From NCBI GenBank assembly GCA_902780305.1, contig CACZFB010000007.1, positions 1 to 64,000 on the forward strand: 64,000 nt of DNA. The letters are read 5' to 3'. Both the position numbers and the translations under genes were made by a program. The notes under the pieces are model-generated. The model ran no database searches. It was given only the letters and a program-made list of their open reading frames with translations, and was not told the DNA's origin. This stretch comes from an uncultured Coriobacteriaceae bacterium. Its GTDB lineage: Bacteria > Actinomycetota > Coriobacteriia > Coriobacteriales > Atopobiaceae. Position 1 is the stretch's first letter. Every line of letters begins with the position of its first letter. Positions 9,538 to 17,447 of the stretch are shown here, piece by piece.

Positions 9538-11256
9538 CTATTCGGCCTTAAAGTTGATCATCTTTCGGCGCAGGGTGTTGAACTCGGAGTCGATGCACTC
9601 GCCATACACGTGCGAGAGCTCCTCCTCGTCCTCCTCGCCACCCTCTTGGCCGAGCAGGAGGTCGCGCAGCCGCACGTGCGAGTCGTAGCGCAGGATGGCG
9701 GCCTTGTCGCCGTTGTCGCGCTCGATTACGGTGTATGAGCAGAGCCGCGAGCGCTCCTTGCCGTCGCCGGCCAGATAGGGCTCGATGACTTTTTCCCACA
9801 CCGTTGCCACCTGCGACTCGGTGAGGAACTGGGCGGACTCTTCGCGCCATGCGGCCACTTCCTCCGTCTGGGCGTGCCCGCCGTCGAGCACTCGGGCGTT
9901 CTCGGCGTAGCGCTTCCAGAAACCCCGGAAGAGGCGTCCCACAAGCAGCAGGAAGAGACATGCGCACACGTTGGAGATCATGGTGCCGTACCAAGGTGCG
10001 TCCATGCCCGCGACCCCAGACAGTCCCAGCGTGGCAACAACGTTGATGGCAATCTGGATGCCGTACGAGATGTTTGCCACGTGCTCGCGCTCGGTTGCCG
10101 CGAGGTAGTTGACCATCGAGTCGTTGGTAAAGGTGAACAGCGCGTTTAAGCACACAATGCGTATGGCAAAGGGCAGCGTCTCGAGCATAACCTTGTCCTG
10201 AACCGAGAAGAGCGCCATAAAGAGCTGCGGGAAGAGCACCAGGACGCCGATGATGGGGATGAGGATGAACATGCCCAGGTGGTACATGGAGCGTTTGACC
10301 AGCAGCATGCCGCAGTGGTTGCCCTCGCCAAAGTAGGACGAGGCAAGCGGCATAACCGGCTCGCTCGCCGAGGCGGTAAAGATGGTGAGGAACAGCACGA
10401 GGTTGTCGATGACTGCCGAGTTGCCCAGGCCGCTGGTGCCGCTCTCCTTGGCCAGCACGAGGTTCTGTACGAGCATCTGCACTGCGAACATCGCATACAT
10501 GGCAGCCATGGGCGTTCCGGGCTTAAGCGACGCCCACAGGCTGGGGTCGCCCTCTTTGCGCTCGGGCTTCACGAAGCGGCACAGGCTGTCCTTCTTCTTG
10601 AAGTGGCGCAGGAAGATGAGACAGGCGCACAGGTTACCAAACACCATGGCAAAGGCGCTGGCGCCAATGTGGAAGTGCAGGACCTCCATGCCCACGATGT
10701 TGCCCACGATGTTGACGACGGCGGCCGTCACATTGCCAACGAGCACGAGGCCTGGGTCGTTGTCGTCGGTAAGGATGTAGTCGCCGGCAAACATGAGCAC
10801 GGTTGCAAGTGAGCCGGCTAAGAGCACCAGCAGGTACTCGCGCGCATAGGCCAGGTTGTCGGGCGTCGCGCGCAGGAAGATGAGAATCTGGTCGGCAAAG
10901 ATGGCCATGATGACGCACAGAGCTACCGTTACCGCCGACAGGGCGACGATGGTGCGCGTAAAGATGCGTGCGGCGGCGTCCTTGTCGCCCGATCCCGAGC
11001 ATTTGGCAATGGTGATGCCGCAACCCACGCCGCCGAGGCCGCCGATGGCACTAAATACCAGGTTGATGGGCTCAATCGTGCTGAGCGCCGAGAAGGGGAC
11101 CTCTCCCAGGCTTGCGGAGATGCAGATGCCTCCGATGACGGGCGAAATCTGGCCGAACACCAGACCTATGATGGCCGGGATGATGTAGTGAAAGCTGCTC
11201 TTGCGTATGAGCTTGTCCTCATAGACAAAGTTAATCGTGTCTCTAATGGATTCCAT
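9538..11256 (-). CDS. MATE-family efflux transporter with C-terminal extension
   Basis: 572 residues. Roughly the first 440 form a MATE-type 12-helix transporter: paired bundles, polar helix ends, and a GLGGVGCGITIAKCSG segment typical of the first bundle. MATE proteins export cationic drugs or natural products using H+ or Na+ gradients. The gene ends 31 bases before the synthetase start on the same strand, so the two are probably co-transcribed, which makes this the candidate exporter of the peptide. The last 120 or so residues are soluble and acidic (QEGGEEDEEELSHVYGE) and lie beyond the usual family length; I do not recognise them. The Shine-Dalgarno site is weak: GAGAGG lies about 13 bases upstream of the ATG. 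Confidence 0.88.
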   Translation of the reverse strand: MESIRDTINFVYEDKLIRKSSFHYIIPAIIGLVFGQISPVIGGICISASLGEVPFSALSTIEPINLVFSAIGGLGGVGCGITIAKCSGSGDKDAAARIFTRTIVALSAVTVALCVIMAIFADQILIFLRATPDNLAYAREYLLVLLAGSLATVLMFAGDYILTDDNDPGLVLVGNVTAAVVNIVGNIVGMEVLHFHIGASAFAMVFGNLCACLIFLRHFKKKDSLCRFVKPERKEGDPSLWASLKPGTPMAAMYAMFAVQMLVQNLVLAKESGTSGLGNSAVIDNLVLFLTIFTASASEPVMPLASSYFGEGNHCGMLLVKRSMYHLGMFILIPIIGVLVLFPQLFMALFSVQDKVMLETLPFAIRIVCLNALFTFTNDSMVNYLAATEREHVANISYGIQIAINVVATLGLSGVAGMDAPWYGTMISNVCACLFLLLVGRLFRGFWKRYAENARVLDGGHAQTEEVAAWREESAQFLTESQVATVWEKVIEPYLAGDGKERSRLCSYTVIERDNGDKAAILRYDSHVRLRDLLLGQEGGEEDEEELSHVYGECIDSEFNTLRRKMINFKAE

Positions 11257-11377
11257 GATGATGGGCCAACCTCTCTACTTTTAGATAGACACAACACACG
11301 GTAGCGCATCTTGCGTGCTTGGTTTGGTATATTTTGGGTAAATTGGCCAAGGTCGTTTGATTAACCGCTAAACGCTA

Positions 11378-11448
11378 ACCAATCGAAGGGGGAGCCCCCA
11401 TTGACATGCCGCTGAGGGCAATCAATGGGGGCTCCCCCTTCGATTGGT
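11378..11448. repeat. REP family B long inverted repeat
   Basis: Two exact 27-base arms (11378-11404 and 11422-11448) enclose a 17-base loop. The arms contain the GGGGGAGCCCCC palindrome. It lies downstream of the reverse rubrerythrin gene and upstream of the MATE gene and could end transcription of the former. Related copies are at 12620, 16273, 17360, 35985, 46865, 51867 and 61661. Confidence 0.85.
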
Positions 11449-11474
11449 GAACACCGGTTGGTGTCTGATTGGCT

Positions 11475-12032
11475 CTAGCCGAAGTAGCGCTTGAGCAGAC
11501 CGGCAAATGCCTTGCCGTGACGCGCCTCGTCGCGGGCCATCTCGTGTACGGTGTCGTGGATGGCGTCAAGGTTGAGCGCCTTCGCGCGCTTGGCGAGGTC
11601 GGTCTTGCCGGCGGTGGCGCCGTTCTCGGCCTCAACGCGCATCTCGAGGTTCTTCTTGGTGGAGTCGGTTACGACCTCGCCCAGCAGCTCGGCGAACTTG
11701 GCGGCGTGCTCGGCCTCCTCGAAGGCAGCCGTCTTCCAGTACTCGCCGATCTCGGGATAGCCCTCGCGATAGGCAACGCGCGACATGGCCAGATACATGC
11801 CGACCTCGCTGCACTCGCCCTCGAAGTTGGCGCGCAGGTCGTCGATGATGTCCTGCGGCACGCCATCTGCCTTGCCGATGCCTACCACGTGCTCGGCGGC
11901 CCAGGTCAGCTCGCCTTCCATCTTGTTGAACTTCTCGCCGGGGCACTTGCACACGGGGCACTTGTAGTCGGCAGGCAGCTCGTCGCCGTCGATCTCCTCA
12001 ACGTAACCGCACACGGGGCATACAAACTTCAT
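11475..12032 (-). CDS. Reverse rubrerythrin (rubredoxin domain followed by di-iron ferritin-like domain)
   Basis: 185 residues. The N-terminus carries a rubredoxin iron site (CPVCGY near 4-9 and CPVCKCPG near 30). A four-helix di-iron domain follows, with the expected pairs of Glu and ExxH motifs (EGECSE, EEAEH, DEARH). The order is the reverse of ordinary rubrerythrin, as in clostridial oxygen- and peroxide-reducing reverse rubrerythrins. The likely role is detoxification of H2O2 or O2 using electrons from an NADH-rubredoxin reductase. I chose the ATG at 12032 rather than the longer frame to 12110 because AGGAG sits 7 bases upstream and the rubredoxin motif starts at once. The gene is monocistronic. 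Confidence 0.92.
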   Translation of the reverse strand: MKFVCPVCGYVEEIDGDELPADYKCPVCKCPGEKFNKMEGELTWAAEHVVGIGKADGVPQDIIDDLRANFEGECSEVGMYLAMSRVAYREGYPEIGEYWKTAAFEEAEHAAKFAELLGEVVTDSTKKNLEMRVEAENGATAGKTDLAKRAKALNLDAIHDTVHEMARDEARHGKAFAGLLKRYFG

Positions 12033-12163
12033 GGTGCTCTCCTTTGCTCTTGGGGAGTCCCCCTCCCAAGGGTCGACTTGTTGGTAAGTCAGGCCTTCAT
12101 AGTACTGCATTGCAAGGAGATGCGCGCATAGTTATCGGTAAAAGTGAGAATAGGGGCCAAACC

Positions 12164-12192
12164 TGAGAAAAGGGGCCAAAGCCCTTTTCTCA
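12164..12192. repeat. REP family C palindrome
   Basis: TGAGAAAAGGG pairs with CCCTTTTCTCA across a short spacer containing GCCAAAG, with a degraded half-unit just upstream (12145-12161). The same unit occurs twice at 55463-55535 and in degraded form near 57170. Confidence 0.75.
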
Positions 12193-12202
12193 GTTCCGGT
12201 TT

Positions 12203-12248
12203 TGCAGCATGCTGCACAATTGACAATGATTGCAGCATGCTGCAAAAT
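12203..12248 (+). promoter_or_regulatory. Promoter with two operator palindromes for the HipB-like gene
   Basis: Two copies of the perfect palindrome TGCAGCATGCTGCA lie at 12203-12216 and 12231-12244, with centres 28 bases apart. A consensus -35 box TTGACA (12220-12225) sits between them. A plausible -10, CAAAAT (12243-12248, 17-base spacing), overlaps the end of the second copy. This layout would let a dimeric repressor block RNA polymerase, and the HTH protein encoded just downstream is the obvious binder. Confidence 0.8.
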
Positions 12249-12291
12249 CGTTTTGAATCGCGAAGCGCCGCAAGTACTGGAGTGAAGCATC

Positions 12292-12603
12292 ATGCAGTTA
12301 ACCTCTTCCGCCGAGGCAGGCGCCTTGGTCAAATCGCTCAGGCAGCGATATGGCATCAGTCGAAAGGAGCTCTCGGAGAGTTCGGGCATACCGCTGAGGA
12401 CGGTTTACGCGGTCGAAAACGGCGAGCTCAACAACCTGAGCGTCGACCGCCTTATCTCCCTCCTTGCCGCATTGGACGCCACCCTGGACGTTCGCGTCTC
12501 GACTGCCGATGCCACCAAGGGCGCGGAGGCAAATCGCTTGGTCGAACTGGCTGCAACGAGTACCCTTGACGCAGACAGATGGGGGCTCATGCAAACCACG
12601 TAA
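12292..12603 (+). CDS. HipB-like XRE-family transcriptional repressor (orphan antitoxin type)
   Basis: 103 residues. An XRE helix-turn-helix occupies roughly residues 10-65: a LVKSLRQRYGISRKELSE helix, then GIPLRTVYAVENG as recognition helix and turn. This resembles HipB, the DNA-binding antitoxin that normally pairs with the HipA kinase. The upstream double palindrome with embedded TTGACA supports autoregulation. No hipA follows; the downstream sequence is a REP element and then tRNA-Asp. It may be a leftover antitoxin or a stand-alone regulator. Confidence 0.8.
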   Translation: MQLTSSAEAGALVKSLRQRYGISRKELSESSGIPLRTVYAVENGELNNLSVDRLISLLAALDATLDVRVSTADATKGAEANRLVELAATSTLDADRWGLMQTT

Positions 12604-12619
12604 ATCGATGGCCGGCGAT

Positions 12620-12678
12620 GACCTATCAATGGGGGTTACCCCTTTTGATAGGCCGCACATTCTGGCCAGCCCGTGAAC
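12620..12678. repeat. REP family B hairpin with conserved GGCCAGCCCGTGAAC tail
   Basis: A hairpin built from ACCTATCAA and TTGATAGG around GGGGTTACCCC is followed by the tail ACATTCTGGCCAGCCCGTGAAC. Hairpin and tail recur together at 35985-36042 and, in reverse orientation, at 46865-46920 and 61661-61719. Confidence 0.8.
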
Positions 12679-12717
12679 CACCAGCCAAACTGCACGCAAA
12701 AAAGTTTGAGTTGGGGC

Positions 12718-12747
12718 TAGACAGGAGGCCGTCTCTCCGTGTAGAAT
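12718..12747 (+). promoter_or_regulatory. Probable tRNA-Asp promoter
   Basis: TAGACA (12718-12723) and TAGAAT (12742-12747) are separated by 18 bases and end 16 bases before the tRNA. Confidence 0.5.
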
Positions 12748-12763
12748 ACTTCTTGCATTGCAC

Positions 12764-12840
<77 letters not shown>

Positions 12841-12850
12841 TTGTATTCTC

Positions 12851-12878
12851 AAGAGCCTCGCATTGCGAGGTTCTTTTT
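12851..12878 (+). terminator. Intrinsic terminator after tRNA-Asp
   Basis: The stem AGAGCCTCGC/GCGAGGTTCT with loop ATT is followed by TTTTT. It lies directly upstream of the HAD gene start, so that gene may depend partly on readthrough or on a promoter I do not see. Confidence 0.8.
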
Positions 12879-12901
12879 GTATAGGACGAGCAGGCGAGGT
12901 A

Positions 12902-13606
12902 ATGGCAGCAGATTTGCAAACGCACGAGTTGGAGGCGTGTCCCGTTGCCGTGTTCGATTACGACGGCACCTGTATCGACGGGCAGTCGGGTTCGCTTATT
13001 GCCACATGGCTCATGCGCAATGGGTACCTCTCGCCCTACTCCGTCGTGGGTCTTGCGTGGTGGGGCTTTCGATACAAGCTGCATTTGCCGTTTAGGCAGG
13101 AGCGTGCCCGAGAGCTGATCTTTAGGGACTTGGGAAAACGCTCCCCCAGCGAGGTGGACCACATAATGGTCACCTTCCACGACGAGGTCCTGCGCCCCCG
13201 GTATAGGAAGCACGCGATCGAGGAGATCGCGCGCAGGAGACGGGAGGGGTGTCTTACCCTGCTGGTCTCGGCGACCTTCGAGCCCATTGCCCGAGAGGCG
13301 GCAAAGGTTTTGGGTGTGGATGGCTATGCCGCCACGCGAATGGAGCTCGACGACCGAGGTCGCTACACGGGTCGGGTGCAGGGTCCCGTTACCGAGGGCA
13401 ACGCAAAGGTGAACACGGCCAAAGCCTTGGCCCGTACCTGCGCGAACAATAGGCCGTGCACCCTTGAGTATGCCTATGGGGACCACCACAGCGACGTGGA
13501 GCTGCTGTCGTGTGCCAAGCATCCCTTCGTTGTGTCGCCGGGACCAACGCTCAAGCGCGAGGCCCGCAAGCGCAGCTGGCCCATCCTTCGCTGGAAGATG
13601 GCCTAG
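12902..13606 (+). CDS. HAD-superfamily hydrolase, HAD-IB (SerB-like) type
   Basis: 234 residues. Motif I is FDYDGT near residue 19, with the nucleophilic and general acid-base aspartates. Motif II is LLVSATFEP near 120, and motif III/IV is YAYGDHHSDVELL near 195. A helical cap lies between motifs I and II. This is the HAD subfamily IB layout, found in phosphoserine phosphatase-like and small phosphate ester phosphatases; the substrate is unknown. The start at 12902 has GCGAGG just upstream; the longer open frame runs back into the tRNA. The MutY-like gene follows within 6 bases, so the two are likely co-transcribed. Confidence 0.88.
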   Translation: MAADLQTHELEACPVAVFDYDGTCIDGQSGSLIATWLMRNGYLSPYSVVGLAWWGFRYKLHLPFRQERARELIFRDLGKRSPSEVDHIMVTFHDEVLRPRYRKHAIEEIARRRREGCLTLLVSATFEPIAREAAKVLGVDGYAATRMELDDRGRYTGRVQGPVTEGNAKVNTAKALARTCANNRPCTLEYAYGDHHSDVELLSCAKHPFVVSPGPTLKREARKRSWPILRWKMA

Positions 13607-13611
13607 CGCGT

Positions 13612-14493
13612 ATGGACGGCAGGCAAGTGTGGCCGCCCAACACCAATCCCGAACCTCCGCTCTCGCTTGAGGACTTCTGCGCCCGCGTTTGGCACCATGG
13701 CTTGGAACGCTATCGAGACCTTCCGTGGCGGCATACCCGCGATCCCTATGCCATATGGATCAGCGAGGTAATGCTGCAGCAGACCCAGGTCACCCGCGTG
13801 GACGGACGCTGGCAGCGTTGGCTCGAGCGGTTTCCCACCACGAGGATGCTGGCCCAGGCCCAGCCGGCCGATGTGCTGGAGGAGTGGCAGGGGTTGGGAT
13901 ACAACCGGCGTGCCTTGGCGTTGCACAAGGCGGCGGGCATAATCGACTCGCGCCCCGAGGGCTTTCCGCGCGAAACGCGCGACCTTGTGGCGTTGCCGGG
14001 CATTGGCGGAGCAACCGCGGCGGGCATCCGTGCCTTTGCGTTCAATCTGCCGGGGGTCTATTTGGAGACCAACGTGCGCACGGTCTTCCTGCACGAGCTC
14101 TTTCCCCGGGAGGAGGGGGTACCTGACCGGCAGCTCGTGCCGTTGGTGGAGGTGTCGTGCTCGACCGAGGATGCGCGTGGTTGGTACTACGCACTGCTCG
14201 ACTACGGGGCCTACCTTAAGAGCGTGCTGCCCAATCCGTCGCGGCGGTCCAAATCGCATGTGCGGCAGTCCCGCTTTGTGGGGTCTCACAGGCAAAAGCG
14301 CGGCGAGCTCGTGCGCATGCTGTTGGCGGCGCGCGAGACGGGACTTGCGTTGGATGATGCCGTGCAGGGGCTTGGCGCCTTCGAACAGCAGGCCAACCGG
14401 CCGCCGGTGTCGCGCGAGGACGTCCTCGGGCTGCTGGGTGAGCTCGAGCAAGAGGGCTTTTGCCGCGCCGCCGACGGCGTGTGGACAATGTAG
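13612..14493 (+). CDS. MutY-like A/G-specific adenine glycosylase without iron-sulfur cluster
   Basis: 293 residues. The helix-hairpin-helix glycosylase core is clear: the catalytic-Glu motif SEVMLQQTQV near residue 58, and the HhH LPGIGGATAAGIRAF near 130. The region that aligns with the catalytic Asp loop of MutY reads LETNVRTV, so the usual Asp is Glu. The four-Cys cluster loop that normally follows the core is replaced by SRRSKSHVRQSRF with no Cys, so no 4Fe-4S cluster can be held there. The C-terminal NUDIX-like recognition domain is also absent. The family role is removing adenine mispaired with 8-oxoguanine. The start at 13612 avoids overlap with the upstream gene; no strong ribosome site is visible. 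Confidence 0.82.
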   Translation: MDGRQVWPPNTNPEPPLSLEDFCARVWHHGLERYRDLPWRHTRDPYAIWISEVMLQQTQVTRVDGRWQRWLERFPTTRMLAQAQPADVLEEWQGLGYNRRALALHKAAGIIDSRPEGFPRETRDLVALPGIGGATAAGIRAFAFNLPGVYLETNVRTVFLHELFPREEGVPDRQLVPLVEVSCSTEDARGWYYALLDYGAYLKSVLPNPSRRSKSHVRQSRFVGSHRQKRGELVRMLLAARETGLALDDAVQGLGAFEQQANRPPVSREDVLGLLGELEQEGFCRAADGVWTM

Positions 14494-14530
14494 TGCAGGC
14501 ATGCTGGTCAACCTGTGCCCGGTTGCTCGT

Positions 14531-14604
14531 GGTGTCCGTTTGGGAAGAGGTACCTTGTGGACATCGGCCGATGTCCACAAGGTACCTCTTCCCAAACGGA
14601 CACC
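14531..14604. repeat. REP family D: perfect 74-base palindrome
   Basis: Two 37-base arms with no loop are exact reverse complements. The outer part is GGTGTCCGTTTGGGAAGAGG. Single arms of the same unit occur near 22429, 47352 and 58702. The element sits between the glycosylase and rubrerythrin genes. Confidence 0.9.
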
Positions 14605-14684
14605 GCCACCCACGGCCGTGGGGGTTAGCCATCCGAAGAATTGGGTACGCTAGCTAGAAGACGTTTTCCACGAGAGGAGTTGTT

Positions 14685-15230
14685 ATGGCAGTAGACTTCG
14701 AGCACTCGCAAACCAAGAAGAACCTTGAGGCGGCCTTTGCCGGCGAGTCTCAGGCCACCAACAAGTATGCCTACTATGCGAGCCGCGCCAAGAAGGACGG
14801 TTTCGTCCAGATTCAACAGATCTTCCTGGAGACCTCCGGCAACGAGCGCGAGCACGCAAAACTGTGGTTTAAGTACCTGCACGACGGCGCTGTGCCCGAC
14901 ACGCTTACAAACCTGCGCGATGCCGCCGCTGGCGAGAACTACGAGTGGACCGACATGTATGCTGGCTTTGCAGAGACTGCCGAGGCTGAGGGGTTCAAGG
15001 AGATTGCCGCCAAGTTTAGGATGGTTGGCGAAATCGAGAAGGCCCACGAGGAGCGTTACCTCAAGCTGGCCGAGCGCGTGGAGAAGGGCGAGGTCTTCGA
15101 GCGCGAGGGCGTAAAGGTGTGGAAGTGCATCAACTGCGGACATTTGCACGTGGGCGACGCGGCACCAAAGGTGTGCCCCGTTTGCAACCACCCGCAGTCC
15201 TTCTTCGAGGAGCATGTGGTTAACTACTAA
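14685..15230 (+). CDS. rbr: Rubrerythrin
   Basis: 181 residues, the normal length. A di-iron four-helix domain with [28 protein letters not shown] and [10 protein letters not shown] supplies the carboxylate and His ligands. It is followed by a C-terminal rubredoxin site (CINCGH near 147 and CPVCNHPQ near 165). It reduces hydrogen peroxide in the cytoplasm of anaerobes with electrons from rubredoxin reductases. AGAGGAG lies 6 bases before the ATG. The domain order is conventional, in contrast to the reverse rubrerythrin 3 kb upstream. Confidence 0.96.
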   Translation: MAVDFEHSQTKKNLEAAFAGESQATNKYAYYASRAKKDGFVQIQQIFLETSGNEREHAKLWFKYLHDGAVPDTLTNLRDAAAGENYEWTDMYAGFAETAEAEGFKEIAAKFRMVGEIEKAHEERYLKLAERVEKGEVFEREGVKVWKCINCGHLHVGDAAPKVCPVCNHPQSFFEEHVVNY

Positions 15231-15261
15231 CGACGATTGGACCAAAGGCTCGAGGGCTGAG

Positions 15262-15298
15262 CACAGGGGGCGCGTCTCTTCGAGGCACGCCCCCTGTG
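15262..15298. terminator. Terminator hairpin between convergent genes
   Basis: CACAGGGGGCG pairs with CGCCCCCTGTG around a 15-base loop, followed by T-rich sequence on the plus strand. It closes the rubrerythrin gene and may also serve the convergent membrane-protein gene. Confidence 0.8.
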
Positions 15299-15325
15299 TG
15301 GTTTTGGGTTTGGTTGGTGTTTTGA

Positions 15326-16153
15326 CTAGCGTCGGTACTGCGTGTAGGTGGTCTCGCGCGGGTCGTCCGACTCCACCTCGGGCGCCTGGGCCAGAATCTG
15401 GTCGCGAAGCAGGTTTTGCAGGCTCGCGTCCAGGCCGGTGACGGTGCAGTTAAAGCGGACCTCACCGTTGGACGTCGTGGTCTTGGTCCAAATGAAGGTA
15501 ATAAATGGCTTGATGTCACCTGTGGGCTTGAAGAAGCCAAACAGCGAGGTACGCTGCTTTTGACCCTCTTCGCTCATATGCACGTTAACGTGGTAAATCA
15601 CGGTGTCGATGTCGGGGTTGAGCAGTGAGTTAACCGAGAAGGCTGTCGCCTGGATCTGTGAGCTGGAGAAACACACCAAGTCGTTGCGCGAGGTGGTGTC
15701 GACGACCGAAACCTCGATGCGCCCGGTGTTCTCGTCGGCCTCCTGCACGGAGAAGCTGGAGGGGAACTGCGTAAAGCCGCCGCCCCACTCCACGCCGCCG
15801 TCGAGCGCGTCGGCAACCGTACGTACGGTTACGTTGCTGGAGAGGTTTGCCGTGTTGGCGCTTCGCACGTGCGAGACGTAGAACTGTATAAACGCGATGG
15901 CGCCCACAAAGAGCACCACCAGCACGATGGCCGTTCTTTGAATGATGGTGCCAACGTTGGAGCCGGACGGGTCGTCGGAGGAGAGCGGGTCTACCTCAAC
16001 GCCGTGTCCCATAAGCTCGCGACGTTCGCGCTGCTCTTGCGCGGAGCCTTCGTTTGCGTGACCAGAGTTGTCGACCTTTGCAAACAGCTCCTCTGCCTCG
16101 GCAGCGCTGATCGAGGTGCGTGGGCTTAGGTCGTTTTTGTCTTTCCTCGCCAT
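15326..16153 (-). CDS. Single-span membrane protein of unknown function
   Basis: 275 residues. A charged N-terminal cytoplasmic part of about 65 residues (rich in E, R and S) precedes one membrane helix (IVLVVLFVGAIAFIQFYV, near 68-86). An extracytoplasmic domain of about 185 residues follows. It has Ser/Thr-rich strands and two Cys residues that could form a disulfide. I do not recognise a family. I chose the ATG at 16153 because GGAAGG lies upstream and MARKDK is a natural start; the frame extends to 16234. It is convergent with rubrerythrin. Confidence 0.75.
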   Translation of the reverse strand: MARKDKNDLSPRTSISAAEAEELFAKVDNSGHANEGSAQEQRERRELMGHGVEVDPLSSDDPSGSNVGTIIQRTAIVLVVLFVGAIAFIQFYVSHVRSANTANLSSNVTVRTVADALDGGVEWGGGFTQFPSSFSVQEADENTGRIEVSVVDTTSRNDLVCFSSSQIQATAFSVNSLLNPDIDTVIYHVNVHMSEEGQKQRTSLFGFFKPTGDIKPFITFIWTKTTTSNGEVRFNCTVTGLDASLQNLLRDQILAQAPEVESDDPRETTYTQYRR

Positions 16154-16272
16154 GGAGGCCTTCCAGTTCGTAGCACAGACTCGTAAAGTATATGGCTCAC
16201 ACCGGCACAATGTGAGCACATCCCTAAAAAACACGTTAAAGGCGAGAGTCGTGGCAACTTTTTAACCTCGGT

Positions 16273-16348
16273 CGCCTATCGAAGGGGGTTACCCCCATTG
16301 ATAGGTCACGTGCGACCAATCAATGGGGGTAACCCCCTTCGATAGGCG
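16273..16348. repeat. REP family B long inverted repeat
   Basis: Exact 28-base arms beginning CGCCTATCGAAGGGGGTTAC enclose a 20-base loop containing CACGTG. The element fills the gap between the membrane-protein gene and the pyridoxamine kinase gene. Confidence 0.85.
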
Positions 16349-16378
16349 GAGGGCTCCGCTATCCCTCCATCCGGCCAA

Positions 16379-17254
16379 CTAGTCGTGCACCAGTGCGGTT
16401 ACTTCCCTCAGCACGCTCTCAAAACTCACGCCGCGTACCTCGTAGTCGGGTTGCTTGGAGGTGATGCGCATGGCATCGCGCACCAGCGTGCTGGAAAACT
16501 CGACGCTCTCCAAGAGCGACTGCCCTGCCATGATGGCCGCGAGCAGGGCACTGGCATACAGGTCGCCCGTGCCGTGTAGCATGTAGGGAAGCAGCTCGCA
16601 GCTGACCTCCGCAACCGGCACGTCTTGCCCGGCAACGAAGTTGCGAATGAGACCGTCGCCATGCGTGATGCCCTTGAGGACGACGTTCTTTGCACCAAGC
16701 TCCAAAAGGGCGTCTATCGCGCGGTTTACGTACGCATCGTCCACGTCCTGGCCCTCGTACGGCATGCCGGTGAGGATGGACGCCTCGGTAAGGTTGGGGG
16801 TGAGTAGATCGGCGCCGTCTACCAGCGCGGCCATTGCCTCGCACAGCTCGGGCGTGTAGGTGGGGTAGCGCTTTCCGCCGTCGCCCATAACCGGATCGAC
16901 GATGCGCAGCGCCTTGGGATGCTCCGCATACAGCCGTTGGATGGCACCCACCTGCTCGGGTGCGCCCAAGAAGCCAGAGTATACGGCGTCAAGCTCGATG
17001 CCCTCCTGCTGCCAGGCATCCAAATAGGCATCCAGCATGGACGTGGTGTCGTGCATGTGCCACACGGGAAACTTGGTGTGGGCCGAGAAGAGCGAGGTGG
17101 GAACGGGGCAGACGTCGCAGCCTGCGGCGCTCAGCACGGGAATCGCAATCCCCAGCGAGCACTTGCCGTAACCGCACAAATCGTGCACGGCGGCAACACG
17201 GGGTATGTAAGCCCCCTCGCGTTTATACAAATACACTTCGTTCGCACTTGTCAT
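16379..17254 (-). CDS. Pyridoxamine/pyridoxal kinase (PdxY type, ribokinase fold)
   Basis: 291 residues. The ribokinase-superfamily layout is clear: N-terminal VAAVHDLCGYGKCSL, the VDPVMGDGG motif near 120, LTPNLTEASILTG near 145, and the C-terminal anion hole LHGTGDLYASAL near 230 with the catalytic Asp in GTGD. This matches pyridoxamine kinases that salvage vitamin B6 to PLP. The related hydroxymethylpyrimidine kinases share the fold, so the exact substrate is likely but not proven. The start at 17254 has AAAGGAG 6 bases upstream. It is a stand-alone gene. Confidence 0.88.
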   Translation of the reverse strand: MTSANEVYLYKREGAYIPRVAAVHDLCGYGKCSLGIAIPVLSAAGCDVCPVPTSLFSAHTKFPVWHMHDTTSMLDAYLDAWQQEGIELDAVYSGFLGAPEQVGAIQRLYAEHPKALRIVDPVMGDGGKRYPTYTPELCEAMAALVDGADLLTPNLTEASILTGMPYEGQDVDDAYVNRAIDALLELGAKNVVLKGITHGDGLIRNFVAGQDVPVAEVSCELLPYMLHGTGDLYASALLAAIMAGQSLLESVEFSSTLVRDAMRITSKQPDYEVRGVSFESVLREVTALVHD

Positions 17255-17359
17255 GAGTACTCCTTTACGTGGACTTATGGACCGACGTTGTCGTACCACG
17301 GTAGTGCTTTATAGCTATTGCTGCAAGGAATTTATCTAATGTTCACCATACAAAGCGCG

Positions 17360-17434
17360 CCTATTAAAAAAGGGACTCCCCCATTGAGAGGCCACGTGCG
17401 ACCAATCAATGGGGGAGCCCCCTTCGACAGGCGG
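17360..17434. repeat. REP family B, degraded inverted repeat
   Basis: CCTATTAAAAAAGGGACTCC and its imperfect complement CCCCCTTCGACAGG surround GCCACGTGCGACC, the loop also present in the 16273 copy. It follows the stop of the PilT-like gene. Confidence 0.7.
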
Positions 17435-17447
17435 AAAACGGCGAGCG

